NCBI GenBank assembly: GCA_002840245.1
Contig: PHAA01000009.1
Location: 1-64,000, forward strand
Reading direction: 5' to 3'
Source: Firmicutes bacterium HGW-Firmicutes-15
Lineage (GTDB): Bacteria; Bacillota; Syntrophomonadia; Syntrophomonadales; Syntrophomonadaceae
DNA: 64,000 nucleotides
The position numbers were made by a program, and so were the translations under genes. Position 1 is the first letter of the stretch; every line of letters starts with the position of its first letter. Of the stretch, positions 1 to 9,615 are shown piece by piece. A model generated the notes under the pieces. The model saw nothing but the letters and a program-made list of their open reading frames with translations, did no database searches and was not told the origin of the DNA.

Positions 1-450
1 GTTGTTTTTGTGTTCCATAGTCCTGGAGCACAGTGGTAGCACCCTGGGTCAGACACCAGAACATCACTATAGACGCAGATGCAGCGGACTGCATTTCCAG
101 AATCGGAGCATACCAGGACAGCGGTATTTTGCCATCGCCACGGAATCCGAACTGGGGTCCTAACTCAGCATCACAAATCGTTTTGTAGACTGGCTTGAAA
201 GACTCGGGGGTTACGACGGCATGCTCATCGCCGCCCACAAACGACGCACCGATTTCATCGGCATCTTTGTTAGCCGGGCACATAACGTCGCGGCAGATCT
301 TGAAGTTAACATCGAGGAAATTATCGATGTCATCGATTCCATAATATTCTTTATAGGCATCCAGGGATAACAGAGTTTTCATGTCGAGCCATTCTTTAAT
401 CACGAATTTAATGTCACGCGTATTCATTAGAAAAGTATTATGTGCCAAAA
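1..450 (-). CDS. acyl-CoA dehydrogenase, N-terminal part (runs off the window start)
   Basis: Reverse-strand translation ...MNTRDIKFVIKEWLDMKTLLSLDAYKEYYGIDDIDNFLDVNFKICRDVMCPANKDADEIGASFVGGDEHAVVTPESFKPVYK... resembles the acyl-CoA dehydrogenase N-terminal domain; sits upstream of thiolase and crotonase. Confidence 0.75.
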
Positions 451-502
451 CAATTCCCCCTCATTTTTTTATATTCTCTATCTAATTTAACTCCGCTCTT
501 TA

Positions 503-1687
503 CTATAGTAGGTTCTCGATAATTACGGTAGTACCCATGCCGCCGCCGATGCAGAGAGTGGCCAGACCATATTTGGATCCGCGTTTTTTCATTTCATATA
601 ACAAGGAGACCAAGATTCTGTTTCCAGATGCGCCTACTGGATGACCAATAGCAATAGCGCCGCCGTTAACATTAGTCTTCTCCATGTCGCCCCATCCCAT
701 TTCGCGTCCTACCGCAATGGACTGAGCAGCAAAAGCTTCATTGGCTTCAATCAGGTCTAAATCAGCAACAGTCAAACCAGCTTTTTCCAGAGCTTTCTTG
801 CTAGCAGGTACCGGGCCAATTCCCATGATCTTAGGATCACATCCGCCGGATGCATAACTTACTATTCTAGCCATAGGCTTAAGTCCTAATTCTTTAGCTT
901 TATCTGCGGACATTACGAGAACTGCAGATGCACCATCATTGATTCCAGAAGCATTACCAGCAGTTACACTGCCGTCTTTTTTGAAAGCTGGCTTCAATGC
1001 GGCCATTTTTTCAAGGGCAGCGCCCTTATTGGGGAATTCGTCAGTATCAAATACTATATCAGCTTTTTTACCCTTTATAACTACGGGAACGATTTCATCT
1101 TTAAACTTGCCAGCTGCGATAGCTGCGTTAGCTCTTTGCTGACTTTGGAATCCGAAAGCATCCTGTTCTTCTCTGCTTATTCCCCATTGATCATTGATGT
1201 TCTCAGCGGTAATACCCATGTGATAGCCATTGAAAGCTTCCCATAGGCCGTCTTTGATCATGGTGTCGATTAATACGTCGTTACCCATGCGATATCCGTA
1301 ACGAGCTTTAGCCAATGCATAAGGAGCTCCGCTCATGTTTTCCATTCCACCAGCCAGAACTATATCTGCATCCCCTGCTTTAATGATTTGGGCAGCTAAG
1401 CTCACAGCTCTTAAGCCGGAACCACAAACTTTATTGATTGTCATTGCAGTAGTTTCAACAGGAAGTCCCGCTTTAATCATGGACTGGCGTGCTACGTTCT
1501 GTCCCTGTGCAGCTTGGATTACGCATCCGAATATTACTTCTTCTACGAGTTTGGCATCAATTCCAGCTCTTTTGACAACTTCGGCCATTACGATGCTGCC
1601 GATATCGGTTACTGCCATATCTTTCAGTGCTCCATTAAAACTGGCAACTGGTGTGCGACATGCGCTTACGATTACTACTTCTCTCAC
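503..1687 (-). CDS. acetyl-CoA acetyltransferase (thiolase)
   Basis: Thiolase motifs [35 protein letters not shown]. Confidence 0.95.
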   Translation of the reverse strand: MREVVIVSACRTPVASFNGALKDMAVTDIGSIVMAEVVKRAGIDAKLVEEVIFGCVIQAAQGQNVARQSMIKAGLPVETTAMTINKVCGSGLRAVSLAAQIIKAGDADIVLAGGMENMSGAPYALAKARYGYRMGNDVLIDTMIKDGLWEAFNGYHMGITAENINDQWGISREEQDAFGFQSQQRANAAIAAGKFKDEIVPVVIKGKKADIVFDTDEFPNKGAALEKMAALKPAFKKDGSVTAGNASGINDGASAVLVMSADKAKELGLKPMARIVSYASGGCDPKIMGIGPVPASKKALEKAGLTVADLDLIEANEAFAAQSIAVGREMGWGDMEKTNVNGGAIAIGHPVGASGNRILVSLLYEMKKRGSKYGLATLCIGGGMGTTVIIENLL

Positions 1688-1755
1688 TTAAATGTCCACC
1701 TCTTCTTTCTTTATTCTATGCTCCAATTATTAAGAGCCTTTAAATTTCTAAATAT

Positions 1756-2538
1756 CTATTTCCCTGTAAATTGAGGTTTTCTTTTTTCTACAAAGGCTGT
1801 CATGCCTTCTTTTTGATCGGTAGTTGCAAAACAAAGACCAAACACATCAGCTTCAATGGTCATGCCCCGGTCAATATCCGTCTGCATTCCTTCGTTAGCG
1901 GCTACCTTGCTAAGACGAACCGCTACTTGACCCTTGCTCAATATGCGCTTGGCTATTTTTTTAACAAAATCCAATAATTCTTCTGGTTCTACTACGCTGT
2001 TCACCAATCCTATACGTAGGGCTTCCTTGGCATCTATTGCATCCGCTGTATAAAGCATTTGTTTGGCCATACCAGTTCCTACCAGACGGGGCAAACGCTG
2101 CGTTCCGCCGAATCCAGGAGTAATTCCCAGGCCCACTTCCGGTTGTCCGAATTTGGCAGTGGTTGCAGCAATCCGAAAATCACAACACATAGCTAATTCG
2201 CAACCTCCACCAAGCGCAAAACCATTGACAGCAGCAATAACCGGTTTTTCTAAGGCTTCAATCTGACGAAATGCGTCTTGCCCCAGAGCACCAAAAGCAC
2301 GCCCTTCCATGGCTGACAGGTTTTGCATGAAACTTATGTCTGCACCAGCAACAAAGGCTTTATCACCGGCACCAGTAATGATCAATACATCAATACCGGA
2401 GTCTTCTTTTACTTCTAATACTGCACTTTTAATCTCCAACAAGGTATCATTATTGAGAGCATTGAGAGCTTTGGGTCTATTAATAGTGAGTATGGCGACC
2501 CTATCTTCTCTTTCCAGCAGTACGTTTTCGTACGCCAT
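1756..2538 (-). CDS. enoyl-CoA hydratase / crotonase
   Basis: Crotonase motifs AGADISFM, GFALGGGCELAMCCDFRIA, PGFGGTQRLPRLVG; start taken at MAYENV. Confidence 0.93.
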   Translation of the reverse strand: MAYENVLLEREDRVAILTINRPKALNALNNDTLLEIKSAVLEVKEDSGIDVLIITGAGDKAFVAGADISFMQNLSAMEGRAFGALGQDAFRQIEALEKPVIAAVNGFALGGGCELAMCCDFRIAATTAKFGQPEVGLGITPGFGGTQRLPRLVGTGMAKQMLYTADAIDAKEALRIGLVNSVVEPEELLDFVKKIAKRILSKGQVAVRLSKVAANEGMQTDIDRGMTIEADVFGLCFATTDQKEGMTAFVEKRKPQFTGK

Positions 2539-2649
2539 TAAATTTCCTCCCTCCAATCACGTGTAATTCTCTTTGGATTACACCCCACTTCGGGATTGAC
2601 CCATATAAATGTTTAGTCTAGCAATACGACCAATAACTCCCCCCTTTCA

Positions 2650-2675
2650 ACTAATACAAAGAGGACTGTATTAGT
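2650..2675. promoter_or_regulatory. perfect 9-bp-arm inverted repeat upstream of crotonase (ACTAATACA-N8-TGTATTAGT)
   Basis: Read directly from sequence; ~110 bp upstream of crotonase start. Confidence 0.45.
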
Positions 2676-2958
2676 ATTGGATATCAGAAAACTTCTATTC
2701 AAATTTCGTAAATAGCAAATAGAACCCCTTAAACAGTTTGTCCAATTTTTATCCGTTTACAATAAAAGATCAAAAAAATGTGCCCCATACAGGTAGACTT
2801 GAAGGGTGATTATGCGAACTTACTTATGATTATATATTTATGTAGCAATAAACATGCCAAGATACAGCATTTACAGGCTTATCCTATGCAAATCCCAAAC
2901 TACCCGACCGCAATCGCTTTCCCATATATTGTCACCACTATACAGTTCGACGGTATTT

Positions 2959-3217
2959 AATGCATTTTTGCATTACTCGATGTACTATCGCATTAATTTT
3001 TAGAGCGCTACCCATAATTTATCACCCATGTACGCTTAATATATATCTATTCATTTAATCGCTATAACTACATTTTTATTTATTTTTTTCTATATTATTG
3101 TTCTTGTTCGACACTATTATCCACATAGGTGGATCTAAATAAATTACTATTATGGAAGCATGTCTACCAAAGATATATGCAAGAATAATGTTTTTAAGAA
3201 AAATGCATTGTCGCATC
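2959..3217. promoter_or_regulatory. three related operator-like sites (AATGC-N6-GCATT type) in the divergent intergenic region
   Basis: AATGCATTTTTGCATT (2959-2974), GATGTACTATCGCATT (2979-2994), AATGCATTGTCGCATC (3202-3217). Confidence 0.4.
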
Positions 3218-3390
3218 ATTATTAATATTGAAACTGCAAGCTAACTGTTTTAATAATTGGCCATGTTTTGTATACCCTACATTACCACTATTAACTTATA
3301 GAGTAAGGCTTTTTTTATGTTATAATATCCAGGAACAAAATCAGATCAATAAATTTTTAACTACTATAATATTTGCTTGGGAGTGATATT

Positions 3391-4791
3391 TTGGAAAAGA
3401 TAGCAATTCAAAAAGAATTAATTAAGATGTTTGGAAAAGATATGCTGCTCAATGAAGAACTTGATCTAATGTATTATTCATACGATAGTTCATTCTTGAC
3501 CAAACTGGAACCGGCTTCGCCTTACGCAGTAGTTTTCCCCAAATCAACCGAGGATATCCAGAAAATCATGCAGTTTGCGTATCAAAATAATATTAATGTG
3601 ATTCCTCGGGGAGCAGGTACAGGTGAAACGGGCGGGTGTGTAGCAGTAGAGGGCGGCATAGTCTTAGATTTATCTAAATGGGATGAAATCGTGGAAATAG
3701 ATGCCAAAAATATGCAGGTTATCGTACGCCCCGGTGTGATTCACGCCAAACTGAATGAAGAACTAGCGAAAGTCAATCTTTTCTTTCCTCCTGATCCAGG
3801 CAGCAGCCAGATGTGTACGATTGGTGGAATGGTAGCCAATAATGCCTCGGGTCTACGGGCTGTTAAATATGGGTGTACCGAGCAATATATTTTAGGCTTA
3901 GAAGTAGTTCTAGCTAATGGCGATGTTATTATTACCGGAGGTATGAAGTCTCGGGCCATAAAAAATGTTTCTGGCCTAAACCTGACCAAACTGATGGTTG
4001 GCTCCGAGGGCATTCTAGGAGTAATCACCAGGATCAGGCTGAGATGCTTCCCCAAGCCAAGGGCTAGAGGTATTGCTATGGCGGTTTTCGATCATCTAGA
4101 CGACGCACCAGCAGCAGTCTTGGATGTGTATCAGGCTGGCATTCTCCCATCTGGAATTGAAATACTGGATAGTTCTGCTATTACCGCTGTAAACCAATTT
4201 AAACCTCATATAAAACTACCCGCTGCCGAAGCTATCCTGCTATTTGAAGTAGATGGCAACCCACCCAGCGTTGAATTTGAAGGGAATGTAATCCAGGACG
4301 TCGTGGGGAAAAGAGCCCGCTCGGTTGAATGGGCCACGGATCCCAAGAGGATGGCCGAACTGTGGGAGGGCCGTGCCGTAACATCTACCGTAGCTACCCG
4401 GGTACGTTCAGATGGAAGCAGAGTTTTCGCCGGAGAAGATATAAGTGTCCCTCTTTCACGAGTAACTGAGGTCCTCCGTAAAATAAAGGCTCTGGGCGAA
4501 AAATATAATATTCAGGTGGTTAATTATGGACATATTGGTGATGGCAATGTTCATACCGCACCAGTAATTAACCCAGAAAATCCTGAGGAAGTTGAACGGG
4601 TATTAAAACTAGTCGATGAGATTCACCTTCTAGCTATCGAGTTGGAAGGTACAACAACGGGAGAACATGGGGTAGGTGCTGTTCGTCGACGCTATGCGGC
4701 ATTGGAACATGGCACTGCCCTGGATTATATGCGTAAAACCAAAGATGCTTTTGACCCTAAGGGAATTATGAACCCCGGAAAACTTATCTAG
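3391..4791 (+). CDS. FAD-binding oxidoreductase, GlcD/D-lactate dehydrogenase-like
   Basis: FAD-binding type 4 motifs PRGAGTGETGG, GGMVANNASGLRAVKYG, C-terminal GEHGVG...NPGKLI. Confidence 0.9.
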   Translation: MEKIAIQKELIKMFGKDMLLNEELDLMYYSYDSSFLTKLEPASPYAVVFPKSTEDIQKIMQFAYQNNINVIPRGAGTGETGGCVAVEGGIVLDLSKWDEIVEIDAKNMQVIVRPGVIHAKLNEELAKVNLFFPPDPGSSQMCTIGGMVANNASGLRAVKYGCTEQYILGLEVVLANGDVIITGGMKSRAIKNVSGLNLTKLMVGSEGILGVITRIRLRCFPKPRARGIAMAVFDHLDDAPAAVLDVYQAGILPSGIEILDSSAITAVNQFKPHIKLPAAEAILLFEVDGNPPSVEFEGNVIQDVVGKRARSVEWATDPKRMAELWEGRAVTSTVATRVRSDGSRVFAGEDISVPLSRVTEVLRKIKALGEKYNIQVVNYGHIGDGNVHTAPVINPENPEEVERVLKLVDEIHLLAIELEGTTTGEHGVGAVRRRYAALEHGTALDYMRKTKDAFDPKGIMNPGKLI

Positions 4792-4840
4792 AGGTTCTTG
4801 TCTTTCTAGGAGTTCAATTCTTGAGTAAGGAGAAACTGAT

Positions 4841-6121
4841 ATGCAATTTAAGGATTTGCCACCCGTAAAAGAACAATTAATGAAATGTGTGCGTTGCGGA
4901 AAATGCAGGAGCGTATGTCCTGTTTTTGCCGAAATTAGAAATGAAACAGCTGCCCCACGTGGGCACGTTTTTATGGTAGAAATGTTAAGAGACGGTAAGG
5001 TGGAAGCGAGTCAGCAGGTATATGATCGACTAAGTAATTGCTTGATGTGTGAAACATGCAGCGTGAACTGTCCATCCGGGATTGATATCCATGAACTGAA
5101 TGCCGCCGCCCGATCTTATGTCTATAAGAACAATACCAGTCTCGCTAAAGACATGATATTTGATACTATGTGGACCAATCCTGGACTTCTCAAAACAGCC
5201 ATTAAGATGATGTGGGGAGCCCAAAAGACAGGTATGCAATCATTAGCTCGCAGCTTAGGTATCACCAAATTATTACCGGGTGATATGCCCAAAGCTGAAC
5301 AGATTTTGACCAGTATCCCCTCTCGTTCTGCGAAAAGCCAGCTTGCTGAGATTAACAGAGCCCGGGGCGAGAAAAAATATACTGTGGGTTACTTTCTGGG
5401 ATGCGCTACAAATTTACTAAATCCCAAAGTTGCAGTGGCAACCGTGGATGTTCTTACCCGCAACGGCTGTGAGGTAATAATACCTGAGGGTATTAAATGC
5501 TGCGGCTTACCCCAGCTCGCTAACGGCAAAATGGATACCGCTCAGCAACTGGCAGCTCACAATGTTAAGGTTTTTAACGCGTACAACTTTGATTATATAG
5601 TTACTGACTGCGCTTCCTGCTCATCGGCTTTAGCGTCTAAAAACATGCATTTTTTATTAGGTGGATCAGAATTTGAAAATGAAGCAAAGAATTTTTCTGC
5701 TAAAGTAATCGATCTTACCAGTTTCCTGATCGATATTCTGGATGTAAAACCGCCAGCTAACGAGAAGACCAACAAAATTAAAATTACTTATCATGACCCC
5801 TGTCACCTGGCTAATGCACAGGGAATAAAAGCAGCGCCAAGAGAACTGCTGCAACGCATACCGGGGGTAGAACTGGTAGAAATGAAGGATGCCAACCGCT
5901 GTTGCGGAGGTTCTGGTACCTACAGTTTGACCCATTATGATTTATCCATGCAGATACTGGACCAAAAAATGCATAATGCCAAGCAAACCGGAGCCAGCAA
6001 GATAGCCACTTGTTGTCCTAGCTGTATGATGCAGTTGCGCCATGGGATCAACCGGGAGCATTGGAATGCTGAGGTGGTTCACCCGGTAGAGCTCTTAAGC
6101 GACAGCTATAAGAAAGTATAA
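4841..6121 (+). CDS. (Fe-S)-binding protein, GlcF-like, with two CCG domains
   Basis: CVRCGKCRSVCPV and CLMCETCSVNCPSG ferredoxin motifs, CCGLP and CCGGSGTY CCG-domain motifs. Confidence 0.92.
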   Translation: MQFKDLPPVKEQLMKCVRCGKCRSVCPVFAEIRNETAAPRGHVFMVEMLRDGKVEASQQVYDRLSNCLMCETCSVNCPSGIDIHELNAAARSYVYKNNTSLAKDMIFDTMWTNPGLLKTAIKMMWGAQKTGMQSLARSLGITKLLPGDMPKAEQILTSIPSRSAKSQLAEINRARGEKKYTVGYFLGCATNLLNPKVAVATVDVLTRNGCEVIIPEGIKCCGLPQLANGKMDTAQQLAAHNVKVFNAYNFDYIVTDCASCSSALASKNMHFLLGGSEFENEAKNFSAKVIDLTSFLIDILDVKPPANEKTNKIKITYHDPCHLANAQGIKAAPRELLQRIPGVELVEMKDANRCCGGSGTYSLTHYDLSMQILDQKMHNAKQTGASKIATCCPSCMMQLRHGINREHWNAEVVHPVELLSDSYKKV

Positions 6122-6123
6122 AA

Positions 6124-6846
6124 ATGAGTAAGAAATTAAAGAAAAGCATTTTTCGCAAAGTTCGCAATGCAAATTTAAAATACCAGCTGATTGAAGATGG
6201 AGACATAGTAGCGGTGGGCTTATCCGGCGGGAAAGACAGTACTATCCTGCTCTACTTTCTTTTTTTACTTAAGAAATATACCCCTCTCAACTTTAGCATA
6301 GTACCGGTTTATCTAGATCTGGGTTGGGAGAACGATATAGGTGAGCTGGAGGTCTTTTGCCAATCTCTGGGCCTTACCCTAATAACTGAGGAGACCCATA
6401 TCGGATATATAGTCTTTGAAGCCCGGCAAGAAAAGAACCCTTGTTCTTTGTGTTCTAACATGCGCCGGGGAGCCCTCAACCGGGTTGCTAAAGCCCATGG
6501 CTGCAACAAGGTGGCCCTGGGACATCACCTGGATGATGCAGTGGACACCCTATTTATGTCCATTTTATTCGAAAGCCGCTATCACCTTTTCAAACCCCGA
6601 ACCTATCTGGATAGGATGGATTTAACTGTCATAAGGCCGTTAATATATGTGGAGGAAAAGGAGATAAAGGCTATGGTCTCCATCCTCGACATTACTCCGG
6701 TAAAGAACCTTTGCCCTGCCGATGGCTACACCAAAAGGGATGAAATAAAGATACTCTTAGGAGATATTGAGGCCAAGTATCCTGGAGCAAGGAAAAATTT
6801 CTTGAGCTCTATCGAAAATGTGGATGCTGGCAGCTTTTGGTCATAG
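6124..6846 (+). CDS. TtcA/TilS-like ATP-binding tRNA-thiolation family protein
   Basis: PP-loop GLSGGKDSTILL, CSLCSNMRRGAL, GHHLDDAVDT. Confidence 0.85.
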   Translation: MSKKLKKSIFRKVRNANLKYQLIEDGDIVAVGLSGGKDSTILLYFLFLLKKYTPLNFSIVPVYLDLGWENDIGELEVFCQSLGLTLITEETHIGYIVFEARQEKNPCSLCSNMRRGALNRVAKAHGCNKVALGHHLDDAVDTLFMSILFESRYHLFKPRTYLDRMDLTVIRPLIYVEEKEIKAMVSILDITPVKNLCPADGYTKRDEIKILLGDIEAKYPGARKNFLSSIENVDAGSFWS

Positions 6847-6866
6847 ATTTACAACCCCTTATATCT

Positions 6867-6901
6867 CGAACGTTTGTTTTCAACGTTTTCTATGCTATAA
6901 T
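6867..6901 (+). promoter_or_regulatory. candidate SOS box (CGAACGTTTGTTTT) and -10 TATAAT upstream of lexA
   Basis: Near-match to the Gram-positive SOS box CGAACRNRYGTTYC; TATAAT at 6896-6901. Confidence 0.65.
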
Positions 6902-6927
6902 TTAGCAAAAGATGGGGAGGTTGCTTT

Positions 6928-7548
6928 ATGAATAGCTCAAATGATCTTAATCATCGACAGAAATTAATTCTGGATTTCATTCAGGAAAGAATACAGACCA
7001 AAGGTTATCCCCCTTCAGTTAGAGAAATTGGACAAGCAGTTGGTCTAAAATCAAGTTCCACCGTGCATGCCCACTTAGTTAAACTAGAAGAAAAGGGTTA
7101 TGTTAAAAAAGACCCATCTAAGCCAAGATCTATCATACCAGTTAACATGGAAAAATTACCGGCCTCAGACTTTTCTACCATAAGCCTGCCAGTAGTAGGT
7201 AATGTTGCGGCTGGGACTCCTATTTTGGCCACCGAAAATATTGAAGCTTATTTCCCTGTACCAGTTGATTTTGTGGGCAGCGGCAATCATTACATACTGC
7301 ATGTCAAGGGTGATAGCATGATTGAAGCTGGTATATTGGATGGAGATTATCTGATTGTCCGGGAGCAAAGCAATGCCTCCAACGGTGAAATAATAGTGGC
7401 TATGCTAGAAGACGAGGCAACTGTGAAAAGGTACTATAAGAGGGATCAGTATATCGAATTAAGGCCTGAAAACAGTTCAATGGAGCCAATAATTTCTTCA
7501 GAAATTGCTATTCTCGGCAAAGTGACCGGACTATTACGCCACATGTAA
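6928..7548 (+). CDS. lexA: LexA repressor
   Basis: N-terminal wHTH ([40 protein letters not shown]) and S24 domain GDSMIEAGI. Confidence 0.96.
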   Translation: MNSSNDLNHRQKLILDFIQERIQTKGYPPSVREIGQAVGLKSSSTVHAHLVKLEEKGYVKKDPSKPRSIIPVNMEKLPASDFSTISLPVVGNVAAGTPILATENIEAYFPVPVDFVGSGNHYILHVKGDSMIEAGILDGDYLIVREQSNASNGEIIVAMLEDEATVKRYYKRDQYIELRPENSSMEPIISSEIAILGKVTGLLRHM

Positions 7549-7563
7549 CCGGATAGAACTCTA

Positions 7564-7609
7564 AAAAGCCACCCGGACAGCAGTTCCCCACTGCTTCCAG
7601 GTGGCTTTT
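7564..7609. terminator. bidirectional rho-independent terminator between lexA and glnA
   Basis: AAAAGCCACC...GGTGGCTTTT stem between convergent genes. Confidence 0.85.
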
Positions 7610-7631
7610 ATTTCTATCATTAGTTAACGTA

Positions 7632-8960
7632 CTAGAATTTCTCCAAATATTCGTCGATTTCCCATTGGTGAACCCTGGAACTATATTTTTCCCACTCTTT
7701 GGTCTTGGCCAGAACAAAGCGTGAATAGATATGAGGTCCCAGCGCTTCCTGTATTAACAAATCCTGCTTTAATTCCCTAATGGCCTCATATAAATTTTCC
7801 GGCAAAGACGCTATCCCTTGCTCGTTTCGATCAGCCAACTCCATTTCATAGATATTCTGTTCTACCGACGCAGGAGGTGCTAATTTTTCCCGAATACCCT
7901 CCAAACCAGCTTTCAGAATAACTGCCAAGCCCAGGTAAGGATTACAAGAAGGATCTGGACTGCGTACTTCTATTCTGGTACCAATGCCACGCCGGGCAGG
8001 AATTCTAATTAATGGGCTTCTATTGCGGTAAGACCACGCAATATAAACCGGTGCTTCATAGCCTGGCACCAGGCGTTTATAAGAGTTGACCGTTGGGCTG
8101 GTAATGGCAGATATAGCCCGGGCATGCTTTAAAACCCCCGCTATGAAAAAGCGGCAGGACTCACTCAGGCCGTCCTCCTTACCCGCATCATAGAAGATAT
8201 TCTCCCCATCCTTAAATAAGGAAATATGCAGGTGCATTCCAGAACCAGCAATACCATGAACAGGTTTGGGCATAAATGTAGCATGCAAGCCATGGCGCTG
8301 AGCTACTGTTCTAACCACAATCCTAAAAGTCATAATGTTATCAGCCGTTCTAAGGGCATCCATGTACTTGAAATCAATCTCATGCTGGCCAGGGGCTAAT
8401 TCATGATGAGAAGCCTCAATTTCAAAACCCATACTTTGCAGTGTTTCTACCATATCCCGCCTTGCATCTTCCCCTCTGTCAACTGGCGGCAGATCAAAAT
8501 AGCTGGCTTTATCGTGGGTCACAAGGCTAGGTAAGCCATTATTATCCAAAGGGAACATAAAGAACTCTGGTTCGGGGCCAACCTGCATGGTATAACCCAT
8601 ATCTTTAGCTTCCTGCAAAACATTAGTCAGGGCATAGCGTGGACAACCAATAAACGGTTTGCCATCAGGATCATATATATCACAAATAAACCGTATCGTC
8701 TTACCAGATGAAACCGGACTCATCCAAGGAAGCACTAAGAATGAATTAATATCAGGTTTCAGATACATATCCGATTCTTCAATGCGCACAAACCCTTCTA
8801 TTGAAGACCCGTCAAACATTAATTCTCCATCCAAGGCCTTATCCAACTGTTCAACAGGTATGGAAATGCTCTTCATCACTCCCAAGATATCGGTAAATTG
8901 CAAGCGAATGAACTTTACGTTCTCTTCTTGGACGATCCTAAAAATATCTTCTCTATTCAC
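7632..8960 (-). CDS. glnA: type I glutamine synthetase
   Basis: DGSSIEGFVRIEESDMYL, PGQHEIDFKY, VNSYKRLVPGYEAPVYIAWSYRNRSPLIRIP. Confidence 0.96.
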   Translation of the reverse strand: MNREDIFRIVQEENVKFIRLQFTDILGVMKSISIPVEQLDKALDGELMFDGSSIEGFVRIEESDMYLKPDINSFLVLPWMSPVSSGKTIRFICDIYDPDGKPFIGCPRYALTNVLQEAKDMGYTMQVGPEPEFFMFPLDNNGLPSLVTHDKASYFDLPPVDRGEDARRDMVETLQSMGFEIEASHHELAPGQHEIDFKYMDALRTADNIMTFRIVVRTVAQRHGLHATFMPKPVHGIAGSGMHLHISLFKDGENIFYDAGKEDGLSESCRFFIAGVLKHARAISAITSPTVNSYKRLVPGYEAPVYIAWSYRNRSPLIRIPARRGIGTRIEVRSPDPSCNPYLGLAVILKAGLEGIREKLAPPASVEQNIYEMELADRNEQGIASLPENLYEAIRELKQDLLIQEALGPHIYSRFVLAKTKEWEKYSSRVHQWEIDEYLEKF

Positions 8961-9030
8961 GAAATACCCTCCTTTGAGTCTTTCATTTTATCAACCAAAT
9001 CAGGTTACCATATATAATCCGGTCTATCAA

Positions 9031-9564
9031 TCAAAAGATTATTATTAAAAATGAAACCAGCATCAGCGTAGCTAGCATCAGCTTGAAAGCGATTCCCGAG
9101 AATAGACCTATTACTGCTCCCATTCCTGAACGCAGAGCCTTATTCCAGTCGTTTCCGTCAATAAACTCACCGATGATTGCCCCTACCCAGGGTCCAATCA
9201 AAAGCCCCGCCGGAGGGAATATAAAAAGTCCCACAAAACTACCAATCACTGCCCCGTAAAGTCCCTTTTTGCTGGAGCCAAAATATTTTGCGCCCAAGTA
9301 AGTGGACAAATAATCAACAAACAAAGATAGAACTGTGACCCCAGCAATAATAGCCAGATACCTGGGGGTAACGGTTTGAAAACCGTCGTGCCATCCATAA
9401 GCTGCAATTGCAATAAAAACCAGGGGTACACCTGGTAATACAGGCACAAATGTTCCTGCAATTCCTAAAAGAATAACCGCCAAGGTAATTATCACTACCC
9501 AAACATCCATTACGTAACCCCTCCTGTTTTTAGTCTCTACCTCAGTATACGCCTTAGGGGACAT
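9031..9564 (-). CDS. DUF456 family membrane protein
   Basis: Multi-TM protein with GPWVGAIIGEFIDGND, typical of DUF456. Confidence 0.75.
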   Translation of the reverse strand: MSPKAYTEVETKNRRGYVMDVWVVIITLAVILLGIAGTFVPVLPGVPLVFIAIAAYGWHDGFQTVTPRYLAIIAGVTVLSLFVDYLSTYLGAKYFGSSKKGLYGAVIGSFVGLFIFPPAGLLIGPWVGAIIGEFIDGNDWNKALRSGMGAVIGLFSGIAFKLMLATLMLVSFLIIIF

Positions 9565-9615
9565 TCCCCTTAAGGGGTGTGTCCCCTTACCTTATCTGGT
9601 GTCCCCTTACCTTAT
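9565..9615. repeat. short tandem/palindromic GGGGACA/TGTCCCC repeat
   Basis: GTCCCCTTACCTTAT at 9581-9595 and again 9601-9615; adjacent AGGGGACATTCCCCTTAAGGGGTGTGTCCCC. Confidence 0.7.

Noticed and set aside
2778-2960. 60-aa plus-strand ORF in the 0.8-kb intergenic region
   Set aside because: No ribosome binding site or family similarity that I can see; region better explained as regulatory AT-rich DNA.
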